This document shows positions 42,901-57,400 of a stretch of 64,000 nucleotides of DNA, piece after piece. The stretch comes from Paragorgia papillata (Eukaryota > Cnidaria > Anthozoa > Scleralcyonacea > Coralliidae): the NCBI GenBank assembly GCA_035771165.1, contig JAWNZC010000349.1, positions 62,001 through 126,000 of the forward strand, written 5' to 3'. The stretch's first letter is position 1; each line of letters opens with the position of its first letter. A program made the translations under genes and the position numbers. The notes beneath the pieces were generated by a model that ran no database searches, was not told the origin of the DNA, and saw only the letters and a list, made by a program, of their open reading frames with translations.

Positions 42901-45216
42901 GGGGAAATTTAATCGTTAATTTCCCGAAAAGTCATGGTATTAGTTTGTAATATTATGATCGCCGAGGAAAACTTTGAGAATCTTACCGACAGGAAATTTA
43001 CACGGTTGATCAGAGAAGTTGCGTCTAATTTTCCCGTGCATGTTGATGAGGGAAAATATATGCAAGCGGGAAATTTAATGCTACTGCACAAGTTATGCAT
43101 GTCGTCACAGCTCAAATTTGAAATGTGAAAGCCGTGTAAAAGTTACTTTCCATTATTTTAGATGTTCTTCGAAATATAATCATAAAAACTGGGGTCAATT
43201 TTCATGTTATGTGCGCTTTAAACATTTCTTGTGGTAGAACAAAGATTTTTTTTGCGAAGTAAACTGAAATAGGCATGCATGCATAATGCTGGAACATGCT
43301 ACTAATCCACTTGCGCTCTCTTCCTTTTGTGAATGTTCCAAAACATACCTTATATTAACCATTGTAGATAAAAAAATGCTTATTATTGGATCTTTATCAT
43401 TAGTATTTACTGATTATTTGGTGGGGTTTTTTGTAATTTCCCCTCTCCATTTTTCCTTCTAATTTTTGTTCAATTTTTGCACTACATGTAGGGTGAAAAG
43501 GGACGAAAAGGAGCAGTAGGCGACTCAGGAATTGTGGGACTACGAGGAACCCCCGGTCCAATTGGGTTTTACGGAACTGTTGGTGAACCCGGCCCTATTG
43601 GCGAGGACGGGAAAGCCGGACCAAAAGGCAAAAAAGGCGCCAATGGTAAGCGCGGGAAAGAAAGTTCGCTTGGAGAAGGAGGAGAAATGGTATGTGTAAA
43701 AAAATTTAGATATTTGTCAATGATTTCATGATCAAAGTTTTCTGCCTTATCTATTATAAGTTTTTGTATATATAGACTGTTTTGATAATAGCGACCATGC
43801 GCATCTTAATAACTTTTTCTGGCCTAGTTTGTATCTTTGCATTTCAAAATAATCTTTGCTTTATAACGATGCCAGAAAGGCTTGCATATATATACTTGCA
43901 CATATAGTGTTGCATAACTTAATATTTACGCACAATTAATTTTTCGTGTTTCACTTTGTTAATATGTAATTATAGTGTGTATTCTATTATAGGGTGATCC
44001 TGGTAGAAAAGGGGACACTGGTTTTCAAGGTTACAAAGGGGCAAAGGTGAATGATCTTAAGCTGTTATTAAAACATATAGGGTTATGCTTTACCCTGCGA
44101 GCAGAGCCTTCTTTTCCTTATTTCTTCGCTGAGAGAAAACACGAATACAAACAGAGCCTACTTTTCTTTCTCTCTCTCAGCGAAGAAATAAGGAAAAGAA
44201 GGCTCTGCTCGCAGGGTAGGTTATGCTTTTGAGCCTGACGAACGTTTGCTGAACGTTACATTACACCATGCATTATACTAGTTATACACGTGCCACTTAT
44301 ATACTTTGTACTTATAGTAGTAAAATTGTTCTATACGTCAAACCAACTATATAGAATGAAATCTGCGTTCAATGGACCTTTTACCTTTTAGGAAAAACCC
44401 GCAATGCATTCGGGTAGTTGGGTATCACTTCACTTCCAGGTGAAATGGCTGCCGCGAGGCGAGCACTTTTACTTGGAAGAATAATTGATTAGTTTTAACC
44501 GCTTTTATCTTTCGAGAGTAAACTTTACTTATTGCAGCATAACTAGGGGGGTATCTACTACATTCTGTGGAAAAGGTAATGAAGTTACTGCAGTCGTTGT
44601 CGAGAAAGTCAATTCAGAGTGATCGACTGAGCGAACACGATTCGAACAAAAACATTTATGAAGAAAGGTCTGTGCGAGCGTTTGCAGGTGAGTAAGCTTA
44701 TCAAGTGGCGATCAATAAAATATTTTGCTATGTGGATATTTGTTTGTAGTTTATCTGTACAGATCGTGTCGTTTTTGCAATTGTGCACGTCTCTTTAAGC
44801 CTTTTTTCGCTTATTGAGACTGACAAAGTTTGGCCATGCTTTCGATCAAACGTTCGATAAACAATACCCCTACTAACAATGTTTTGGTTCTGTTTTGGAA
44901 CGAGAACTAAGCTTGTCCAGTGAGCAAAAATTCAGGTTTTTACAAGAGCTGCAACTTAAAAGTGCTTTCGCGAGTTTTGCAGCCGTTGCTTTGCTTATTT
45001 TCTTTGTGTCTTGATTCGTCTCCTCCCAAGTAATTTAGTAAGTTCTAAAATATTATGCACTTGTCAAAGTTTAGCCTCAGGGTAGGGGGGACGATCAAAC
45101 CCAGGGGGATTTGACATTTTTTGAAAATTTACTTCAAATTCCTTACCCAGGGGGCAAACATTTGTGTCAAATAAAGAAACAAACTTTTCTGTGGTTCCAC
45201 CATTGTATCAATATAA

Positions 45217-45250
<34 letters not shown>

Positions 45251-45442
45251 CAACCCACAGGGATAGAGTTTGTGGGGAAAAATTGTCAAATTCCCTTGCA
45301 GTAAAATAGCCTTGTTGGTCAAAATACCCCTCCCTGGGAAATATCAAGTGCTAAAATATAATATTAAGACCATTTTATGTGTCAAAAATCCCGTCCCTCG
45401 AGCTTCAAGTCAAGAAAGTCAAATTTCCCTGTCTTGGGAAGT

Positions 45443-45474
<32 letters not shown>

Positions 45475-48400
45475 AACAATTGATTCAAGGAGAAACAACA
45501 TTAACAGCATAATAAAGCAGTCAGAACAAAATCTATGCACCGTATGTGGTAGTGTTCAGGGAGCTGGACGTTTTAAATATTACGAATAAATGATAAACTA
45601 GAAAAACTAAACTAATTGCTCTTGTGGTTGATCAAGAGCATTTAAGCCCATTTCAAACCTTGCACTACTGAAGAGGGCAGTTTCCAGTCCATCTCTTCTG
45701 AAACCTTTAAAATTAAATACAGTAATGTATTGGTCAACAAACTAACAGAATATTAAACTTATATTGTCAAAGAAACTGAGCACAATAAGCACAATTTCAA
45801 CCTGAGTGATAATAGAGCACTAAAATACAATAAAAACAGCTCATATTTACCTATCAGATTTATACACTACCTGTACATTTCAATACTTGGTGGTCATCAG
45901 ACTCCCACATAAAATTATCAAACATCCCCTCTCGGGATGGTTGTTTTTGTCAAATTCCTAACCCACAGGGGCATGGAGGTTGTTACGTCCAAGATGGGCA
46001 TTGTCGTTGTGATCAAATGACAAAGGTGACTTGTTTTGATTGGAGTGGCAAGTGTAAACTGTGAGAGTGCGAGAAAGTGCGCAATCTATAACCCGTGATT
46101 AAACAGTGATTTAAAACATGAATAGTGACTGAATTGTTGGGTGACAACAAGGGAGGCAATCCCCAACAAATTATTTTAGTAAAAACTTTATAAAACACCC
46201 CCTTCCTTTGAATGGACAAACCACCATGGACATGTCGTATTTAAATTATTTAATCAATACGATTAATCGATATTAATCGATTGTTGACAATGATTAATCA
46301 ATTATGAAAATAAACCGATGGGAGCAGCTCTACAGTAGCTTATTACAGTAATAATATTTTAACCTAAAATAACATTTGTAGTGCTTAGCTTAACTTGTTA
46401 AATATGTTGATAGTTGAATAGTTTGTAAACGAAATTATAAATATTTGTACTGTATATACATATTAGGAATATATTTATAATATTAAAATAGTTAAATTAG
46501 TTAGAATATAATTTATTAATATGAAGGATGAACCTTGCACTTTGAAGGAGGCAACAAACTGTGCCAAGGTGAGACAAAGCGATGGACAAGAGACTTGAAA
46601 TTCTTCCACCTTTATTTACCTATGAGCTGTTGCAAAAGCAATGCTTTTATAAAGCATCTGGGATTCTGGGAACTGAATTAGCCAGTGACAACTCTACTGG
46701 TGCTGTCAAAACAGAATCAAATAACTGAAGAAATTGTCTGTGCTAACTATGTGTAAGGCTGGTATTAAAGGAGGATGCTGTAAACATGTTCTAGCATTGC
46801 TATTCCTAGCATTTTTTTTATCATTTATTCATTTGTTAATATTAAAAACATCCAGCTCCCTGAACACTACCACACATATTTTGTACTGACTTCTTTATTA
46901 TGCTGTCAATGTTGTTTCTCCTTGAATCAATTGTTATGCACCTATCAATGTTAAGGCCCAGGGTGGGTGGGGGCAGGCAACCCATGGGATATTGACTGAT
47001 TCAACATATCCCGAGACAGGGAAATTTGACTTTCTCAAGGGATGGGATTTTTGACACATAAAATTATCTTAATATTATATTTTAATACTTGATATTTCCC
47101 AGGGAGGGGTATTTTGACCAACAAGGCTATTCTACTACAAAGTCAATATCCCTGTGGCCAGTGGCTGTGGGTTGCCCCCCACCCCACACTGGGGCTTAAC
47201 ATTGATATGTGCATTTATATTGATACAATGGTGGAACCACAGAAAAGTTTTTGCCCCCTGGGTAAGGAATTTGACGTAAATTTTCAAAAAATGTCAAATC
47301 CCCCTGGGTTTGATCGTCCCCCCTACCCAGAACTTACTAAATTTAATACTTGGGAGGAGACGAATCAAGACACAAAGAAAATAAGCAAAACAACGGCTGC
47401 AAAACTCGCGAAAGCACTTTTAAGTTGCAGCTCTTGTAAAAACCTGAATTTTTGCTCACTGGACAAGCTTAGTTTTCGGTCCAAAACAGAACCAAAACAT
47501 TGTTAGTAGGGGTATTGTTTATCGAACGTCTGATCGGAAGCATGGCCAAACGTTGTCAGTTTCAATAAGCGAAAAAAGGCATTAAAGAGACGTGCACAAT
47601 TGCAAAAACGACACGATCCGTACAGATAAACTACAAACAAATATCCACATAGCAAAATATTTTATTGATCGCCACTTGATAAGCTTACTCACCTGCAAAC
47701 GCTCGCACAGACCTTTCTACATAAATGTTTTTGTTCGAAGCGTGTTCGCTCAGTCGATCACTCTGAATTGACTTTCTCGACAACGACTGCAGTAACTTCA
47801 TTACTTTTCCCACAGAATGTAGTAAATACCCCCCTAGTTATGCTGCAATAAGTAAAGTTTACTCTCGAAAGATAAAAGCGGTTAAAACTAATCAATTATT
47901 CTTCCAAGTAAAAGTGCTCGCCTCGCGGCAGCCATTTCACCTGGAAGTGAAGTGATACCCAACTACCCGAATGCATTGCGGGTTTTTCCTAAAAGGTAAA
48001 AGGTCCATTACCTGAGTCCCTTTACCTCAATGGTTACAGCGTGGTACAAGCTATCAGGAAATATCGGAAACAATATAATTCTGTATGAGTTAAAACAGTG
48101 GCAATTTTCCTAGTAAAGTTGGATACATCTTTTAATAACAAATTTTTTTTATTCAATTTTCTTATTTGTAGGGTTTACCCGGAGATACTGGTCCCAGTGC
48201 TGAAGATGGAGAAACAGTATGTGTATATTGTAGTTAATTTAAGTTATCGGCGTATGTTGGGGCACGCTAAACTTCTTTTTTACTTAATTTTGTACTACTT
48301 ATTCAGGGCGAACAAGGAAAATCGAGTGACAACGGAATGCAAGGCAACACAGGAGAATCAGTAAGGTTTCCATTGTATTGTACACATTATTTTGCGATTT

Positions 48401-51400
48401 AATTTTGACAGAACGTTTATGAAAAGGGGGAAAAACGAACGCACAATTTCAAAGTTTAACCTGACATGCTATCTACTACACTGAGGATTTAGCGCGGTGG
48501 TTTATTTTAGAGGGTCTAGTCCATAAATTTATATTATCCAGTGCAGAGAATCTGTTTCAGCGAATCTGGTTCAAAGAGTCTACTACTGTAGACTCTGATC
48601 TATATTGTGTGTTCAGAGCACACAATATGGATTTAATAGTCCAGAGAATCCGGGGTGTGTGGAGAATTTAGTTCAGAAGTCTAGTCCAGAGAATCTCTAA
48701 AGAATCTATGAAATTTTGTCCAGGATATATATCCAATCCAGAAAACCAATTTAAAGTGTTTGTGAAGTGAAAAATTTGTCGGCATTTTTTTGTTTTAGTA
48801 AACAGAGGTGCTAGCATGGTAAGAACATTCACCAAAAATTCCCGAAGTTCGCCATGGCTATTTTATTTCTAGAGAAATTGGGGCTTTCGCTAATAATGCT
48901 TTAAGTACTATTTCAAAAACTCATTAAGAATTCATGAGGAAAATTCAAAAGAAATTAAAGTTTAATCAGTGTCTTTATATGTGATAAAGATACCTCCTGA
49001 TTTACATAAACTTTAGCTTTGATTTTCTCGGCTTAGACAAGGTTATTTTTCAAACTTACTACGCCAATGAGCTTATCAAGTGGTTCGTTTTTGAAGCCGG
49101 TCAATAAACTCGCAGTTCGTGTTTTATCAGATATAAAAACACTCGGCTTCGCCTCGCGTCTTTATATCTGATAAAACACTCCTGCTCGTTTATTAAACAG
49201 TACTTAAACATGAGCAGCAGTGTTTTATCCGATTTAAAACACGAGGCGATAGCCGAGTGTTTTAGATCTGATAAAACACGTACTGCGAATGTTTTAAGTA
49301 ATAGATACAGCATGAGCAGCCGATCTGTATCTGATTTACAAGGCGAGCCGAAGGCGAGCCGTAGTAAATCAGATACAGATCGGCTGCGAATGCTGTATCT
49401 TTCTTAAAATACAAATGCATCTAAGTAATCAAGTTCACCAACTATTTTAGCGATATACTCTATTTTAGCCGAGAAAATCGAAGCTAAAGTTTATGTAAAT
49501 CAGGACGATTCTGTATCCGATTTACAACCTCTGCTACGGTATTGATTTCTTTTGTGTTTTCCTCATGAATTATTAATGAGTTTTTTAAATGGCTTCAGAA
49601 ACTATCCATATATAATAAGGTCATATAGAAATCAATTTTTAAAATTGAAGTTGTCTGAGCCGCAAAATCGAAGAAAAAGTTCATCGAAAATAGCGAGCGT
49701 GTCTCTTTAACATATAGAGACACGTCACGGTCATGATTTCCTTTGTGTTTTCCTCATGAATCATTAATGAGTTTTTGAAGACGTACTCAAATGTGCATCT
49801 ATGCAAAACAACAATGGATTTTTGCATCAGTGATCATTTGCGTACGCCACAAGGCGTTGTTACCAAGAAGTCCAAATTTCTTCAAGAACCAGGAATGTAG
49901 TCATGGTAGATTCTTTTGAAATTTTCAGCGAATGCTCTTGCTATATGCTTTTTTGTTTATTAAAATTTAAAAAGTGCCAAAGAGATTTTCACTTTATAGA
50001 CACTTTAAGAGATTGTGTTCACGAAAATTTTGATGTTCAGATAATTCAATCTATAGTAGAATTCGATCTTTTGAGTTTAGTCTATTCTAGTGTAGTCCAG
50101 TTGTAGATTCCCAGGGATCTTGCATGGTTTGGTCGTTGCAGGTATTCTCTTCCAATTATTCACAACAACAAATTCTATCTATTTTGTTATCTTCATATTA
50201 TATATTCTTCTTTTCAACAGGGTGAATCAGGAAGCCCAGGAGTAAATGGAGAGTCTGGTTTGCGAGGAGAGCCGGTAGGTCGTCAAATGTATATGAGTAT
50301 ATATATATCGGCATGATATTAAATTCATGTTACAGCCGTAGAAATTACCGGCCAAATATGATATTACTGCATATGGATTCTATTTAATGTGTATAGTTGA
50401 ATGCCAAAATATTTTTTGATTTGAACTTTTATTTGTTTGTATTTCCAAAATAGTAATGAGGATGACGTCTATGTAGGCATAATTTGCATTCGCACTAGTG
50501 TTCCGTTACAGCAGAAATATTACCCAATTCACATGTTAAACGAATACTTGAATAGTATATTCTATATTTTATCATTTTTTTCATTAAAATCTTCAAGCGG
50601 TTTATTATAAGAAAAGAAAAAAACACACACAAATGCCTACATTGACGTCATCCTCATTAGTATTTTGGAAATAAATATTTTGGCATTCAACTATTCACGT
50701 TACATAGAACCCATATCAGTAATATCTTATTTGAGTTTATAGGCACTTTAAAAATGTATTATTAATATTGTTTTTCAATGTCATGTTAATAACTTGAAGT
50801 CTTTTTCTAGGGAGAAAAAGGAAATATTGGATTATCTGGTAGAAGAGGACTGGAAGGACAACCAGTAGGTAACTTTCATTTCCCGTACTATAGGTAAACA
50901 TTGTTTAAAGAGTGGAAGATCGCATTGTATATAACATAACATAATCATAATGTATAACGACATTTGAAGAAACATTGTATATCGTTTTTAAAACGGGTCA
51001 TTTGCTAGTCGTAGGAATTTTTGGCTTGGATCGATCTCGGATCGATTTGAAATTTTACAGGGTAGTGTGAACGGCCCCGTTTACACGGTACTGGACGAAT
51101 TCGGAAACGGTTCCGAATTTGTCTTCCGCGTGTAAACAGGCGGAACCGTTCTCGAATTAGTACGGTTCCGCCTAATAAGACGAACTCGAGACCGTTCTCG
51201 AATTCGTCCTGTACCGCGTGTAAACGTTGGCCTTAGTGATGAATGTATTTATATAGGTTAAACTGATTAAACACACTGTTGTCTAACGCCAGACGATTTT
51301 ACTCGTCACGGGGAGAACTCTCGGAAGTCATGCAGGAAAGGGTTAATTTCAAACTGCGAAACGTACTTACCTTATTCACTCAAAATATTACACATACAGG

Positions 51401-54400
51401 GAAAACCCTAACTTGCGTACTCGCAGCCGGACGTGTTTACTCTAATTCCATGTAACTTTAACCTAAACACAAAATTTCTTATTTTAACTTTGCGTAAGTA
51501 CGTGATAACTAAGGCTGAATGACTTGGGGATCACTTGGTGCGGATGTTTCTTATTCCTATAACAGCCGCACTGACACTGGAAACACTGACCTCTATATAA
51601 CTGGACTGCGGGTGCCCCACGAAAAAATGGCCCAATTACACGCCATCAGCCGTCATCTTGTTATGTCTGAGCTGCGAAATTGACCAATCACAGGCCAGCT
51701 TTTGGCTAACCGTGTTTTATGAGAGTAAAAGTGGCATGGGACCAAATTTAAAAGAGAAAAACGAGCTGAGAGTTGACAAACACTTTGTAAGCCGATTGTC
51801 GGTAAGCAAAAAGTGCAACTAAACTGAACGTACTTACAGGTTTCTTTTTAAAGGATAATTCTGAATGGTTTTATGTTGTATTTGAGTTTCTTCGTGTTCG
51901 GGAAGATGTTTTAATTGTCCGTTTTGAGCATGCTTCATTCGACAACAAACACGGCAAAGAAAAAAGCTTGGAATTTTCCAAGGAACTTTTGTTTCACGCT
52001 ATAATTTACATGTATTTCAATATCTTTGAACTTTTTACTTTAAAAAAGAATAAATTTCTGTGTAAACGTCTTTCTCAAATCAAAAGAGTTATCGGCGTGA
52101 GTCGTCAATAGGAGACACTTCATGTAATACAAAAGTATCGGGAACCCGCAGTCCAGTTATATTAGAGGGCCGGCCAAGGCTTCAAAATATTACTTTTGAT
52201 GGCATTTTTTGTTACAAGCAGGCAACCATGCTAAATCATATCGGATAGTGTATACTTTGAAGGTGAGGGGTGTTGGCAGTCGTGATTATTGATTTATATA
52301 CTAAAATTTCGAGTTTTTTTGAAAGCACAATGTGGTGGATGGGATATCTGAAAAGCGATGCCTATTTACGTTTGTGTATTATTTGAATTACAAATTCAGA
52401 ATGCTATCCAATCAGCGTGCCTGAAGTTCTGATTATTCTAATTCGCATAGCTCACAATTATAAACAAACAAGAAACATGGCGCAAATTCGCCTAAATGTA
52501 ACACTTAGAAGAACAGCCACAACAATCTGAAAACTTTTTGTTACAAGCAGGCAACCAGCATAGAAATGTAGCTTAGACATTGATCAAGATGACTAGGCCG
52601 GTTGCCTTCCATGTATCACAAGATAGTAATGTTTAACCGGTGAGTTAAATGTCTAAGGATATTATGAGCAATACTATACTATAGTACAAAAGCTCAGCTT
52701 TAACGCCATATTTCTTGTTTGTTTATGATTGTGAGTTATGCGAATTAGGTTAAGCAAAACTAGAGGCACGCTGATTGGATAGCATTCTGAATTTAGCTAA
52801 TTCAAATAAAACACAAAAAGCTCTAAATTTTAGTATATAAATCAATAATTACGGCTGCCAACACCCCTCACCTTCAAAGTATACACTATCTGTTACGATT
52901 TAGCATGGTTGCCTGCTTGTAACAAAAAATGCCATCAACGGTGTTTTTGAGACACTTTTATCGAGGTTGGCCGGCCGTCTATATACAGTGTGTATAAAAA
53001 ACCCGGAACCCTTTACACGATGCCGGTACAATTTGAAAACGGAACAAAATCATGCCGGTGTGTAAATACAGGCCAAAAAGTCTTGCGTTTACACGGTGCC
53101 GGTATAATATAATGACGGATTAGCATGTGACTATTCTCCTCCAATGAGAATTGAGAAGACTTTGTGAATATTGCTGACCCGAATACTGTGGTCGTATATA
53201 TCGTGATTACCGTCATCAAACTGTTACGGCACGGGCGTTTACACGATACCGGTTAGTGTTCCGTTTTCATTTCATGCCGTCAAGGAACCCGTCTTCGTTT
53301 TGTGCCGTTTTCATGTCATTTTTGTGCCGGTATCGTGTAAACACAAGACCAAAACGGCATGATTTTGTTCCGTTTTCAAATTGTACCGGCATCGTGTAAA
53401 CGGGGTCTTAGAAAATGAATTAATATTCTGTTCAAACAATCTGTTGTAGTAGTTTGAAAGCCCTAAACACCTCTGAGCCACGGATGCGTAAAAACACGGT
53501 CTTATACACCTGGGAAATTAAGATAACTTGAAGTGTATGCGTGGTGAAAGTATTTAAAAGCTTTTTCTCTTCCTGTTTAACTTATGTGCTGATTAATTTA
53601 TAACGCAGCGCTTTTAGGGCTTTCAAACTACTACAATAGGTTGTTTTAAAAGAATACTAATTAATTTTCAAAGGGTTCCGCTTTATTTTATACACACTGT
53701 AGATCGATGCCATTGCGTTAATTGTCTTTAACATCAGTATTCTCTTTAGGTGCAGACCACGAGTTGTTTTTTCTTCTTCTTGTTTTTTTCAACGTTGTTT
53801 ATCGCAATCTTTTTAGACAATAATTAAATGATAAAAGCAGTTTAGGAAGTAACGTATTCATATTCAGCTTTAAAACTTTTAGATTCAGGTTTTATAACTT
53901 TTTTGTTTCAGGGTTCCAAAGGAGAACCTGGACCTGATGGTCGACGTGGGCCTGTTGGACCTACAGTTAGTCCAAAATATTATCTAATTTGTAATTTATG
54001 ATACATATTTCTTTAATTTATAATACATATTTCGGTACAACTGCAGTTTAGGGGACACCAGTGTCAAACGCCAAGACTGGCGCCAGGGTTTATGAGTAAT
54101 GATTTATTTAACGTCGTAAGCACAGGATGTGGTCGCCCAATCATCCGAGCCAGAGGCTCATGTTAAAAGTGCACGACATAAGCTAAGACCTAATAAGTGT
54201 TGATTTTACGGAGGGAGGAAAACCGCAGAACCCTGTGAAAAACCCTCGAAGCACAGGAGAGACCAACTAAACTCTACTCATGTGAAATTCAAGTTCGAGA
54301 ACGGGGCTATTCCCAGACGGTCACCCATCCAAGTACTAACCCCGTCCAACTGGGCTAAACTACAGCGGTGAGAGACAGCGCCCTAACAGCACACGCCATG

Positions 54401-57400
54401 CACCCGTGCTTCCCCTTCCCTTTACGGTGAGATTGAGCCTTCAGACACCTTCTCAGGCGGTCAGCCGGTCAGCCGGTCAGCAGACGAGTGGTGTCCGTTA
54501 AAATGCAGTTCATACCATATTTGTTTAATTTATTGTTTATGTCAACAAGTTGTTACAGCATTGTTCAACCAGACAACAATGCTGTAACAACTTGTGAGAT
54601 TTTTACGCGTGTATAGTATAGGCCTCTCGCCTTCAACCTATAACACCAGTTTCTAAATGGCTAAGTCAGCTAAGTCATGTCCCAAGAACCACGTGAAATG
54701 TAGAAAAGTTGTTAATTTTCATTATTTTAAGAGTTCTTTTAATTAAAAGAACCTTAATTTTACTTATTTAAAGTAAAAAAAATTTAAATCAATTATTTAA
54801 AAATAATTGAATAAGCGTTGAGTGATAGGTCATAGGTCATATTTATATTGGAAGTGAAAGTAACCATGGTTCTTCGCTCTGTAGTTCATGTTCATATATT
54901 AAGGTTTTAATGGTTTTCTTTAATCTAAATTTATGTTTGGCATTAATTTTATTTTAAAAATGTATCTTTTTTAGAATCGTCCAGGTATACCCGGGAGATT
55001 TGGACCTCATGGTGAAAAAGGAACAAGGGTAAGATCTAAGGTCACGATTATTCGACTTGATTTCTGGTTTAGATGCATGTTATAAAGAAAAATAATCAGT
55101 TGAATGATCTGTTGGTTCATAGTCCCTTTTACTTTACAAAGTTGGTCTTAGTTATCATGCTTTAAAACCATAAATTGCGCCTGTGTATTTGCAGTCTGTA
55201 AACATATTTCTCAAACTCATTAATAAACCATGAGGAAAACATAATGACATTCAGTTACCGAGACGTTGTTGTGAAATGTGGTAATAAACGCCCATAAATT
55301 AAGACACTAAGTTTTACCTCAAATTTCTCTTTAAATACTGATTTGTTTGAGAAGCTTTTAGAAGTTAGTTAAAAAACTTGGCTATCGCCTCGTTTTTCAA
55401 CACACTTCTCGGTGTTTTCAAATTAGACAATACACGGCTTCTCGTGTATGATATATTACATCTTAAACTATAGAAAACGTTATGTTATTATTGGACAATA
55501 AAACCTTTTGGTCTTTTTCACGTCCCAAATAATTTAGGAGGTAATTTAAGTTCGGTATTTAGCAAACGTGGGTACAGAATGAGATTGGTACAATTTTTTT
55601 AAAAAAACAATGCGAACATCTGATCTAATTTTGTTTTGTTCAGTGGTTTTGTGAAGTGAAGTGAGGTGAAGTGAAGTGAGGTGCAGTGAAATGAAGTGAA
55701 ATTAATTGAATTGAAGTGAAGTGAGGTGAAGTCGTCTATCCCCCAATGCTTTAGTAAAATATTTGCTTTTGTAGGGTGACCCTGGAAAACCTGGGGCTCG
55801 TGGAAGGTCAGGATTAAAGGTAGGTTTTGTTAATAATTAATAAAAGCATTGTGTTGTAGCCACCAAGCACACGATACAATACAGTGATAGAGGCAGTGCA
55901 TGGCAGTGTAGGAGAAATCGGGGAGGTTAAGCCCGACTTCCGATGCGAATACCAATACAGATATTCTACACTTTCGCTTCGTTGTCATATTAGAAATCCG
56001 ATAAGCTTCCTAATTCGAATGCGAATACTGAAACTGTGAAACATGCAGAGTATAGTATAAACCTCGAAAACGTCTTACTTCTGCAAGTATATGATGATGA
56101 CATTATAGACGAGGAAGAGCTTCTTCTCGCCCTAAAGCTAAGAAAATTAGAGTGACCAGATCCCATATTCGGTCTGCATCATCCCATCAAACTGACTTCC
56201 GAAATACGGTCTACTGTCTTCGGAAGTATCGACTACCGAAATCCCATACGCCGTCGTCTACATGATGTACTGCGCATGATCAGAACCGTATTCAGTATTG
56301 GTGCTCGCATCGGAAGTCGAACTTAACCTCGCTATCGACTAGGCGACTGCAACGCGCTGAAACACTTTGTCACTACTGCGCCTAGATGAGCTGCCAAGCT
56401 GGGAAAAGATGCGGAATACGAGTATAGTTGTTATAGCAGGAGATCCCGTGAATGTTAGGGGAAATAAATTGACAAAAAAACGGAGTCAAAACTACTGGGT
56501 GAGGACAAGTGGTTGGCGTCGTTTGCGGGTGGATGGTTTTAAAAATTACCACGGACTGTCGATGGTTATGTAGCCTGCGTGGCCGGCGTACTTGCGAGCG
56601 AGTCTGCTTGTGGCCACGCAGGATAATGGTCATGGGAAGGGCCTGTTCCTCGTTAGCGGTTCGGATTATTCTCATTTATTTATTTTATTTGCCTTGCCTT
56701 ACTCAAATTATACATACAGACATCAACACGAACAACTGGCAGGGCAACCGCAACAGCTTACGCCAATTTCTGCTGTCCCTATCTACATTAAAACGGAGTT
56801 CTAGTGCTAAACGATAATAGTTATATAGTCTTTAAAGTAGAAAATCCACAAATTGAGCAGACGTATGCAAATGAGATTAGGTAGAACCCCTGCCCAAAAA
56901 TGGCTGCGCTAAAGAGTTTTGTCTGATCATCGTAATTGTTATAAAGAAAAAAAATGACGATTTTGTTGATGATTATGTTTCTAGGGATTTCCAGGAGAAG
57001 TAGGAGAACCAGGTTTTGCTGGATTGTTTGGTCCACCGGTATGATTTTGAGTTGTTTTGTTTTGTTTTGTTTACTAGCTGATATAGGGGAAGAATACTAC
57101 TTAATAAAGACGATATTGTCGTAGTTTTAAAGATTCTTATCGTAGTTTTAAAGTTAATTATAAGGAGTTTATTTTAAAGTAACGTTAGAAATGGTATACG
57201 TATATATATTTGTATTGTAAAGTACACGTAATACATGTGTGACGGGACAGATGTTTGATGGACGTCTTTATTACTATGAAAATTTTCTGGGTATTTGAGC
57301 TTGACGCACATCTATCAAACGTGTGAATTTAGGCTTTGAAACACCCTTTTCCACGTAGCTTTGGTTGAATCATATAGGATTAAGAAATGGGGGATACCTC

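Noticed and set aside
43645..43650. Internal GGTAAG donor in exon 25
   Set aside because: Using it would end the exon in phase 1, while the next exon needs phase 0; Gly-X-Y continues past it.
47114..47506. 130-aa ORF
   Set aside because: Lies inside the right inverted arm of the 3.64-kb element; the left arm copy is not open in the same frame.
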